64,000 bases of DNA, taken from Anadara kagoshimensis (Eukaryota > Mollusca > Bivalvia > Arcoida > Arcidae). The notes below the pieces were generated by a model, which worked only from the letters and a program-made list of their open reading frames with translations, ran no database searches and had not been told where the DNA came from. A program made the position numbers and the translations under genes. This document shows, one piece after another, positions 25,901-37,900 of this stretch (positions are counted from its first letter, which is position 1; each line of letters opens with the position of its first letter). The stretch is taken from NCBI GenBank assembly GCA_021292105.1, contig CM037874.1, positions 16,102,615 to 16,166,614 on the forward strand. Reading direction: 5' to 3'.

Positions 25901-28900
25901 ACAGGACGGTGACTGCAAATATAAAGACAGAAAAGTTAAACCTTAAAATACATGTACAACTACAAGTCGGTGACTGCAAATGTAAAGACAGAAAAGTTAA
26001 ACCTTAAAATACATGTACATCTACAAGTCGGTGACTGCAAATGTAAAGATAGAGAAGTTAAACCTTAAAATACATGTACATCTACAAGTCGGTGACTGTA
26101 AATGTAAAGATAGAGAAGTTAAAACTTAAAATACATGTACATCTACAAGTCGGTGACTGCAAATGTAAAGATAGAGAAGTTAAAACTTAAAATACATGTA
26201 CATCTACAAGTCGGTGACTGTAAATGTAAAGATAGAGAAGTTAAAACTTAAAATACATGTACATCTACAAGTCGGTGACTGCAAATGTAAAGATAGAGAA
26301 GTTAAAACTTAAAATACATGTACATCTACAAGTCGGTGACTGTAAATGTAAAGACAGAGAAGTTAAAACTTAAAATATATACAGGACAGGACTGTGACTA
26401 CAAATGTAAAATAAGAAAACCTTAAGATAAATGTAGAGTTGAGTAGAGTGAAGTCAATATATTTTCACTTATATTGAGGCAGTTCATGGATAGTTGTAAT
26501 GATATAAGAAATTATATAAAAATAAATCCAAATATTTTCTGGTTTACAAAATTGTACTTTCGGCTATAATTTATATAAGGTTAATTACTCAGGTCATCCT
26601 CAGGTCAATGGTCAGGCGAGCCTTTACCTCTAGGCAATTATTCAATAACGTACAGCCTGGACATTACATGATGTATGCACCTTTGTCTAATTGATCTTAC
26701 AAATCATGATGTTTGGTAAAAGGTTAGGTCATGCTCTTCCCTTCTGTTATCTAACAGAAGAGTATATAAGTTGTCGCATGCTAGATACACACACACACAC
26801 ACACACACGCATCATACCTGGATACACACCTGGACATCTACACACAGACACATCCACATACAGACACAGCACCATACACCATGAACTACAGAGGACGTCA
26901 GTTTACAACAAGAATAAATCTAAAGTACTATAAAGAACAGGATTTTCTCCTTGTTATTATATACACACATCCTCAGGGCTTTATCACAGAGTGGTGCCCG
27001 TGACCAGAGGACCTAGGGAACCATGGAACGGCGTGCGGACCTGGATACCACTAAGACGACGGCCATAATGTTACCAAAAATGTGAGTAGATACAGTTGTT
27101 TTTATCTTGATTTATCACTTAATTGCACCATTTTGGATATTTTTCTCTAACCTTTAACAATGAATGTGGCATTTGAATTTTTTTTTTTAAACGGTCCTTA
27201 TTTTTAAGTATCCATGCAGATGTCTGCATATTTTAAGCATGTGCAATGTTGTATTATTATTATTATCATCATTATTTTTAAGTGTTCTGGTTACGATATA
27301 GTTTAAATCCAGAAGTTCAATATGTTTATAATTATAATGGGAATAATTTTTCCATTTTGGTATTTTTGCCATATTTTAAACTTTTTTAAAAATTCATATA
27401 TAGAATTATTTCAATTTTTAAAATGAAAACAGAATGATGGCGATGTTAGAATTTACACGAATAATCATTTTTCATATTTCATAGATAAATATTACATATA
27501 CACGTATCATGTGGAAGTAAATTTTCCAGAATTATCTGATCCAAGAGTTGATCAGACATGATACAACGCATTCACACATTTATATACCATGTGGAAATAT
27601 AAGTATCCAAAATTTTCTGATTCATAATTTGATCAGACATGGTATAAATACACAAATATTTACACATTATTATTAATATTATTATCATTACTCATCGTTA
27701 TCATTGATAATACATTATATATCATGGATATTTGTAGTTTACAGAGTTCACATATAAAATACTCTGTTTTATTTGTGTAAACTTCCATCGCCCATTCGTT
27801 TTTTCTAATTTAGATTTTGTATTATACAATTATAATTTTTATACATATTACTCATAGAATTTTTTTCTTAAGTTTAAATAGACTTTAATATGCTAATGTA
27901 GATTTTTGTTTATTTTCTAAAGACATCTTACAAAATGGACATTTTCTAAATGCCACCTTCAGTTGACAAAAATAAATTATACTAATTTTTACCATTTTTT
28001 CAGTAAATTTTCCTAAGATTATTTGTTAAAAATGTAATATCAATTTACAAAAATAGTTATATAATAAGTGATAAGTTAAGTAACACTGTATCTACAATTG
28101 CCAAAATGGATTTCCAACGACAACAAAGAACCCAATCAACAACAACGACAACAAACAACCAAGACGACAAAAGACAACTGAAACAACAACTACAACAACA
28201 AGAACCACAACGAAAACAACAATAACAGAAGCAGAATTCCAGCACACCACCAACGACAACAACACCATCAACACCAGCATCCAGATATATTTTTTTCTTC
28301 TTTCAACTTTATTCCGAGATATGACCATTCACAAGATGGCAGATATATCCATTTTTTAAAAAGGCAGACGTAATGCCAAACTGGATCTCGGACATTACAT
28401 AAAATTATTATATTTTGTGGGTACCTCCACTTAATTTTTTTTTATATTTTAATATATTTGTGTGGATAGCACCACCAGCTATGACCACTATATTATGTGG
28501 AGTTTTATTTATTTTCATATATTTTTTGTGGACGACAATATCGGCCATGACTACAATTTAATGTGGACTATGTTTACCCTTTGTGCGCGATGCAACCATT
28601 AACTGTGGCCAACATTTAAAAAGGACTTGAATTGTGCGCGATACCACCATATATAATGAACATTACTTCAAAAGCATTACGGACATTAAATCTCGACAAT
28701 TTCTCTTCTTACTTTCTTGTCTCATCTATTTCACTTCATTTGTACTTTAATTATTTAAAATATATGTCAAAGAGATGTCGAAATGATTACACACAACATG
28801 CTTGCGACACTTTTTCCCCATTTTTGGCGTCTTTTATATATAAAAAATAAACCAAATACTTTCTATTCTCTACAAAAAATCAAATTATCTAATAATTTTA

Positions 28901-31900
28901 TTTTTTGAGAAGGGCATAGAACGTATGTAATGATATAAGAAATTATATAAAAATAAATCCAAATATTTTCTGGTTTACAAAATTGTACTTTCGGCTATAA
29001 TTTATATAAGGTTAATTACTCAGGTCATCCTCAGGTCAATGGTCAGGCGAGCCTTTACCTCTAGGCAATTATTCAATAACGTACAGCCTGGACATTACAT
29101 GATGTATGCACCTTTGTCTAATTGATCTTACAAATCATGATGTTTGGTAAAAGGTTAGGTCATGCTCTTCCCTTCTGTTATCTAACAGAAGAGTATATAA
29201 GTTGTCGCATGCTAGATACACACACACACACACACACACGCATCATACCTGGACACACACCTGGACATCTACACACAGACACAGCACAAGACACCATGAA
29301 CTACAGAGGACATCAGTTTACAACAAGAATAAATTTAAAGCACTATAAAGAACAGATCTCCTTGTTATTACTACATAGCCGTCCAGGGCTTTATCACATA
29401 GTGGAGGAAACCAGAATGGCTGGGGAAAAAACCAGCGACTTTGACAAACAAACTGATAAACTTTCTCACACTAGAATGTGCCCCGAGTTGGCCGATTTGA
29501 ACCTAGGTGGCCAGAGGTGCTGTGGTCCCTAACTATGCATTTAATCTCCTCAGCCACTGAGATCTATACATGTTGAGATTAAGTAATAAAGTCTTTATAT
29601 GTGAAAGAAAGAAACCCTAACATGAGTTCTGTCCTGAACTTTAATGATACAGTTGTGCACAGAAGTCTGATTTGTTTACTACAGTAAAGTAAAACCTGGT
29701 TTCTGGACTACTTTATCTGGTAATGATTTTAGAATCTCCTTCAATCTTTATCATGAAAATGCTTGTATGAAACAAGAATTGCATACAATCTATTTTAATT
29801 TTGCAATGTGTGTGGTATTTAGCCATGAAAGCCGATAAGTCCTTCAGAAAAGACTTTAAAAACCAAAGCGCCCATGTCCAATAGGGGTGACAGCCTAGAG
29901 AAACATCCCTGCACATTGCCCTATAAGCGCGCTATCCACCCAAAAGGATGTCTACGGAAAATATAAGAAAATGACCAATAGTCAAAATTTAAATTAATGA
30001 AAAATTGGTTAAAATTATTTTTTATCTTAAAATGTCATGTCAATAAATAGAGGTATTACTATTTCTATATGATAACTGTGATTCATAGCTAAAATTCAGT
30101 TCTATGTATTAGGGTTGGCCTGGTTAGTGGAAATATACTTTCTTTTCAGCCCAAGTTTGTGAAGGTCTCCTTTATATCGCCACTCACCTATCACAGATAT
30201 CACCACCACTCACCTATCACAGATATCACCACCACTCACCTATCACAGATATCATCACCACTCACCTATCACAGATATCACCTCACTCACTCATAACAGA
30301 TATAACCACTACTCACCTATAACAGATATGAAACCTAACATATTTTTCTGGCTACATATCACCACCACTCACCTATCACAGATATCATCACCACTCACCT
30401 ATCACAGATATCACCACCACTCACCTATAACAGATATAACCACTACTCACCTATAACAGATATAAAACCTAACATATTTTTTTGGCTACATATCACCATC
30501 ACTCAACTATCACAGATATCATCACCACTCACCTATCACAAATATAACCTCTACTCACCTATAACAGATATAATACCTAACATATTCTTCTGGCTACATA
30601 TCGTCACCACTCACCTATCACATATATAACCACCACTCACCTATCACAGATATCATCACAACTCACCTATCACAGATATCACCACCACTTACCTACCACA
30701 GATATCATCACCACTCAACTATCACAGATATCACCACCACTTACCTACCACAGACATCATCACCACTCGCCAATCACAGATATAACCACCACTCACCTAT
30801 CACAGATATCATCACCACTCACCCATCAGAGATACCACCACTCACCTATCACAGATGTAAAACCTGGCACATTCTTCTGGCTAGATATCACCATCACTCA
30901 CCTTTCACAGACATCACCCTCCACCACTCACCAATCAGATACCATCACCACTCACCTATCACAGATATAAAACCTGACACATTCTTCAGGCTGTAATGTT
31001 TCTACTACATCTATACCCCCTCCACAGTTGATCATTATAACATGTTTTATCTGTAAAGTCAAAATAAAATAATCAGTGTTAACATAAATACATAAGTACT
31101 GTAGTTGTACATTAATACAGTGATTTTGTTACATTTTTTAAAACACTACCCTTCTGCCTTTTAAATTAGGAAAACTTGAAGTTTTGAAATACAGCAAACT
31201 GTTTTTGACACGCTTGCAATAGCTTAAGATCCTAATTGCGAAGATGTTAAATTGTTACAACATCTAACCTTTTGTGGAAATAGACAACTACAGTCAAACC
31301 TGCCTTAAAGGCCACCTCTATAAAAGGGCCACCTGCTTATAAAGGCCAGTAGAATTGTATCCCAATTGTTCTTTATTCATATTATTTCAAGCTGTATATC
31401 AAGGCCACCTGCCCATAAAGGCCACTTTTACTAGTTCCCTTGGGTGGCCTTTATAGACAGGTTTGACTGTAGGTCTAATTTGCTTGTATATCACTGTATA
31501 TTTGGGAATTTGAATGGTGAAATAGAGAAATTTTAGTCATTTTTTACCAGGGGAAACTACCTTTATTTGGTAGTAAAAAAAATCACTAATACATGTATTT
31601 CATTTTCTTTCTAAAATATAACCACTACTGTAGCCCAGTTGGTAGAGTGCTCTCTCCGTAAGTGGGAGAATGGAGATTGTGGGTTCGAACTCTGACAGGA
31701 TATGACTCAAGACTTGAAACTGGGTTGTGAATGTCCTTTTGACAAGCACTCAGCATTATGGTTCTTTCGGATGGGAACTTAAGATAAATGAGGTCCTGTG
31801 TTGCAGTAGGTGTAGCACGAGTCGGGCCAACATTTTTTATGATGTCAAAGTATGCACAATTTTTTTTTCATAAAGGATGTTCTGTAGATCTGTATTTGAA

Positions 31901-34900
31901 GATATTTCCCATACATAGAACTTTAGACTTATCTTTTTCTTACCCCTTCTGAGTTTTCCACATACGATCTCTCTAGTTCTTCTTTACCAGTGACAGGAAT
32001 TATTGTATACAATATCTGATCACTCTGGAATAAATTCTAAAACACACATAAAACATTTTTTGATTATTCATAATATCAGAGACAAAAAGAATAAAGTAGT
32101 GGTGTGTGGCGGGCTAGACACGATAGGTGGTCATGTAGCTCAGTGGGTAGTGTTCTGCTAGTATTGGGAAGATCCTGGGTTCTAATCCCACTTTGTCTGC
32201 TGCATTCTTCTCTTTCCTGTTACATTTGGGGGCTCAATCGACCCACTTTGTCTGCTGCATTCTTCTCTTTCCTGTTACATTTGGGGGCTCAATCGACCCT
32301 GGGAGTGGCCAACCAATAGGTTAGTCCCAAGGTGGAACCTGCTGGTTTTGATTCAAGAGTTGAAGCGAAATAAAAGGAAGGGAGGAAAATGGCGGGCCAG
32401 ACTTGATAGGTGGCCTGGTAGCTCAGTGGGTAGAGTCTCCCGCTACTATTGGGAAGGATCCAGGTTGGAGTCCAGGTTTGGCCACTGCATTTTTCCTTTT
32501 CCTGCTACAGGTGTTTAACACCCCAGTCAAGATTTTTTTTTACTTTTAAGTAGTCAGTTCTAAAATGTTTGAGAAAACTGGAGTACCTGTAGAAAACAAC
32601 TGCAGCAGTTTCAATAGAAGCCAGCAACCAGCAAAACCTGTCGTCTACTTTCGTATTTCTACACTTTGTCTTGTGCCTATTTTCATTCATCAGTATAATA
32701 ATTTATACAGAGTTACAACTGAATTTGCTGTCTACTCCAGAAAACTTGTCGGCTGCTTTAAAATCTGTTGAAACTGACCAAACTAACAAATGAATGATCT
32801 GTCCAAGCAGGATTCAAACCTGGGTCTTTCAAACTTTTGCACGACAGTTTTATAAAATCTTGTTTGAAAACATGGAAAGTTGGCAGGTCTTTCAAGTGGA
32901 GTTATGGAAATTGAAACTCCAGTCAAGAAACTTTCACATATGTCGAGATGGTCAGTTCAGGGATGGTGGAGGAATCCAGAGTGCCCAGAGACAACCACCA
33001 GCCTTATGCAAGCAACAAACTGTCTCATACTAGGATCTGCCCAGAGTGGTGTTGGAACCTAAGTGGTGATGCACTGTGATATTTAGATGTGCACTTTTGA
33101 GCACTTGGGCACCACATGTATACGGTATTATGGAATTTTTATCTATCTATACAATGTTGTACTATATTTTGGAGTATTACCATGCTGTCACACTGTTTTT
33201 CTAATGCAAGTCAGACCCCATTGGCTTTGCCAATGTGCTTTGACTGACAGTGAATTATAAGATTGTTTGTTGTTTGCTATTTGTAATAGCAGACTTGGGG
33301 CAACTTTAAGGTGCTAGGTCACCAAGACAGCATTTGAAGAGAATCCCGTCAAACTGACCCATTATCCTGAAGCAACAGGGTGATCTGAAGGTACTTGCCC
33401 AAGATCATAACATGTCTAACAGACAAGATTTGAATGCCTAATCATTAGATCTTAAGTCTGACACATGTTTTCCCTTTAAATTGATGCCATTTTAAGTCTA
33501 TTTATCAAATAAATAGTCCATATAACATACCTGTAATATTCTACATGCACATAATGCATCAACATCAAATCCAACCAAAACCAACACTCTCTGAAATAAA
33601 ATTAAGATAAATATTTAAAAAATTGGGTAAGAGTTCCTTTTGTATCGCACCTATTTAATTCTATGTAAAAATTTTGAAAAATTATTTGTTAAATAGAAAT
33701 GTTCAAAATTGCTTGATTTCGTAATTTTTAGTGGGTACAAATGGAACTTTTCCCAAAAATTGAAATTAAAGAATGAGAAAATGCAGATATAAGGGAATAA
33801 GAATTTGCAATATCGATATTCGTAGTAATTTTGGGCAAACAATATTACTGAATATCATGCAAGCGTTTTTTTTTATTGAATTTTAACTTTTTGAAAAAAA
33901 AAAAAAAATCATATCAGTTTTTAGACAGTGATTAGGTGTAATCTTGTGATCCACGAGACATCCAACAAACTTTCTCCAAGTTTTTTTTATAAAATGGCAT
34001 CTACTGTGAAGGGTTTCTTTACAAATGATGTTTTCCGATATGTAACGAAAATAACCCAAGTTTTTTGTGATTTGAAAGTGAAGTTATCAGAAATTTTTAA
34101 TGAGATTCAAATGTTGATTGTTTACTGACAATCACCTATCATTTTTTGCAACAAATGAACATTAGTTACAGAAACTTTGGCAACACAAGGATTACACATG
34201 CATATCAATAGTGGTTACCAGATTCCCGACAGCAACATATTCCTGTTTTATATCTCAGTATGGTGGCTTATTTCTGACATCCAGATAATTCCGGTTGACA
34301 TAAAACTATCTTGACATATCAGCTTAATATCTTGACAAGTCGTGATAATACCATGTCAAGATATTTAACATGACTTGTCGGTATGAAATTAAGGCAATGG
34401 AGGATAAGTATTTTGGCATTATAAGTTATACAGGGTTTTTGGCAGGTTACACAGCCCCATGTACCCCATCAAAGATTTATGTAGCCTTGGCCGCAGGCGA
34501 AGGGTACTTCATCTTTGACAGGGTGCATGGGGCCGTGTAACCTGCCAAAGCCCTGTATAACGTTTTTGTCACCCTTCAAAGTGGTAGTAGTTTGATCTTT
34601 TAACTTTGATTTTGTATTCTGTGTGACTTACATATGTTGTCGCCATGTTTGTTTCCTATAACGGGATGTTCCCGTTATACGAGTTACTTCCCTTTTACCT
34701 CTAAACGTTGTTTGTGTTAATGTAATCCGGCAGATTTCTGAACATTGTCTATCATATGTACCATGGCAAGTCCTAATCACTATGCCAGAAATTTCTTTGA
34801 AGGGTGACAAGTCATGTTATTTATCTCAACTTTTTATTTTACTATCACAACTTTCCATCATATTATCTCGATTTGTATCATATTAAGTGAACATGTCGAG

Positions 34901-37900
34901 ATATTTTTTCTGCCAACCAAACTTATTTTGATGTCAGAAATAAGCCACTATAGTATTTGATAATTTGACCAGCGACCTTTAATACAGAGTGATAAGAAAA
35001 AATAACCTGAAAAATGGTCGTTATCGGATTTACCTCCAAGTGTCAATATACGTTCGTTAAAGATCAAGGGCGATAATCTGAAATAACTTTCTGGTTATGA
35101 TCTGTTTCAGTAAAATCTCACGTTACTTTATGAGATTTGTGTAGGGTGTCCTAATTACATAGTTCAATCGACTTAGTATTTTTGTTTAATGTTAGTTTTG
35201 TCATTTTTTTCAAGTATGCAACCTTTAGAAAATAAAAGTTGTTATAAACATTTTGTAATATTTTATATATATCTGGATTTCGGCACAAAACGAAGTGATT
35301 TTTTGTCCTATCTCAACATGCTGTGTTTTTCTATTCTTTTCTTTGTTTAGAACATAATAATGCGCAAATTATCTTATGATCTGGAACACAGTGTAAATGT
35401 TTTCATTTTATTTTTTTTTCTGTTCTAAACATATTTCTCTCCAGTATGGTGTATATTTGGAATCATGGGGATTTTAATTAATATAGTATAAAACAGTTGA
35501 TATTTAAAAATTTTCACCAATTTACAACCTAAAACTCGAGCTTAGGATACCCGATATTAACCATCTGTTTACTCTGCTGCAGAAAAAGAAACAACCCTAA
35601 CATTTCAAAGATTTGAATGGCAAGGTTAAAAATCAATTAATCATTGACTTACATGAGCCAAGTCGTTGCTAAAAATCCTAATTTCAATCTAATCCATACA
35701 TTATAAGTTATAACTCCTTTAATACACCAAAACATATATTGGATGGGTGTTTACAATGGTAAAAATTTTGACAAAATGGTGGTGTCTTTCATGCGACGTC
35801 ATGATGATGGAAGAATTTATTATTTACGTAAGTTCGCAAGGGGTACAATAAAGGGTAGCTAAAAGGTCTGGTTGAGTTTGAATTTACGTCAATTTTTTCA
35901 AAGTTAGAAAATGCAGAAAGGTATTTCACTTTATTACTTTATTAAATCAATTTCTTTCATCCAAGTTGTGCAAAAATCATTTCATTTTGAGCTGCACTAA
36001 CCTACGTAAATAGTCAACTCTTTCGTCATGACTATGTGACATAAAGAACTCCGCCATTTTGTAAAATTTTTTATCATTGTAAACACCCACCTAGGTTATA
36101 TTTTGTCACATAAAATGATATATGAAGCAAAGATGGAGCCAAAACGGAATTTTTAGTAACAACTCTGCTCATGCAAGTAAAAGACTCATAGATTTGTACC
36201 CATCATATTGAAATATATAAAATATTTTGTGATATTGCTTTCTCCGAAATAGGCTAAATAATTAGTAGTAATTTTGTATTCAAATTGATTTTTCAAGCCA
36301 AGGAATTTTATCCACAATGATGTATGATTTTTTTGGAGGTAACTAGATTTTATAAAGTTAAAAAATAAAAAAAAAATAAAAAGCTTTAAAAAGATCTTTT
36401 ATATTGCAGAAAATTGGGTTAAGAATTTAACAGTCACACAAACAATTATTTAACTGTATTCAACTTATATTTTATATTTATATATTTCGCATTTGGTAAT
36501 TATTTTAAAGTTACCTGTATTTTTTCTCACCTGTGATATTCAGATAACTCATGCTGAAGTCAGTATTGACTGAAATGTTGACTGATATCATCGGATAAAC
36601 ACAGTAATTATAAATATGGGGACATTGGGGTATTGGATGCAAATTCAGACATCCAAACTTCACCCAGTGATTGAGTGAATAGTTGATATCCTCCAGTGCT
36701 CTAACTTCGTGGTAGCGTCAAGTTTGTGGCATTTTGTTTATACCGGATATCAATCATAGGAAGCACATCACTGCACATGTTCAAAGTCAAAAAGGCGCCA
36801 TAAGTGTTCAACTTCAGGGTCCAACATAATGTTTTTAAAGACTAGACCAGTCGGGCTAGTTCTGAGAATTTTTACTAGCCCTGAACTAAATTCTACTAGC
36901 CCAAAAATAGTCATGATAAATGTGTTTTTTCTCATCATTTTTCATCCTGTCGATGTCATATTTAACCCATTTAAACAATTTTTCTGTCTCTTTTCATTGC
37001 CATACTTCTTTGAGTTTCTTCCCTACCTTTTACTTTATACAGTTTTTCTTTGCCTGACCGTTAAAACCGTCATCATCGATGCAGTGCTCTCTTCTACATA
37101 ATGAAACCTGCAATGCAGGTCATGACCTGCACAGAGCCCCTTTTCAAGCTTAAATTGATAAATTTCAAACAAACATATTTTATGGTGCATTACATTACTA
37201 TGTAAATGATGGACTAATAACAACACTGTCACCACTACTTATTTTAAATTTATTTATTTCTGCATTATTTTCAAAACAAAACTGAAAACTAGTAAGACAG
37301 AAGATAACAAAGTTTTAAAGAAAAGCTATTTTATATCAATGCTGTTTCCTCATGGTAGTCCACATAGGGGTGCTCTACTTGTATGCAGGATATCCGAAAA
37401 AGACCAAGTTTTTTGTTTGTTGTTTTTTTTTAATTAATAGGTATTAATAAATTATGAAATTACTATTAATAGTAAAAAAATTACACTTGATAGTTTTCTT
37501 ACAAATTATCTTATAAACTTGGGTTGTTAATGAAACAGGAAGCGCATGTCCACGGTAGCCGCCATTTTGTTTGTTTTGAAACCTGACTAGACTGATCAAG
37601 GGTATTCAGTCTACACCTTAGTTTTACTGATCTGATAAACATTATTTGACAAATTAAAGATGTTTGCTTGTTAAAAAACGTATCCAGATTATTTTAAGAA
37701 TCCTTTCTAATTAATTGGATTGAAACAGGAGGACTTTGACGGCTGTCTTTCAACATGATGTGAGTATTATTACCAGTGTTATGGTTTCATAATCATTAAT
37801 CTAAAAGAACTATATTTTAAAGCATTTGTAACTTTAATCACTTCATGTATTAAAAGTCATATGCAAGTCGGCACAAAATTTGTTGCTGTTAAATCACCAT

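Larger units (their letters stand above)
26495..29398 (+). mobile_element. Non-autonomous LTR retrotransposon (2.9 kb) inside CDC45 intron 4
   Basis: Direct repeats at 26495-26988 and 28926-29398 (494 and 473 bp) begin TGTAATGATATAAG and end TTTATCACA, the TG...CA form of LTRs. The target duplication is TAGT (26491-26494 and 29399-29402), or ATAGT if the LTR ends one base earlier. A TGGTGCCCGTGACC segment four bases inside the 5' LTR is a primer-binding-site candidate of the kind seen in BEL/Pao elements. The LTR has a TATATAAG box. The 1.9-kb interior has no gag, protease, reverse transcriptase or integrase frame, so it would need helper proteins. Transcription would be antisense to CDC45. 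Confidence 0.8.

Noticed and set aside
28057-28328. Cys/Val-rich frames on the minus strand
   Set aside because: They are reverse translation of a (CAA)n-like tract in the LTR element interior.
26691-29532. 80- and 136-aa frames beginning MILQIMMFGKRLGHA
   Set aside because: They start at the same place in both LTRs and run through a CA microsatellite; the longer one continues into the SINE-V flank. They are not element proteins.
30178-30955. CRISPR-like array of short direct repeats
   Set aside because: The repeats are contiguous without unique spacers and are derived from a eukaryotic splice junction.
36829-37101. 90-aa frame as a transposase remnant
   Set aside because: No DDE/D or other transposase motif is visible; it is AT-rich hydrophobic noise inside a possible TIR element.
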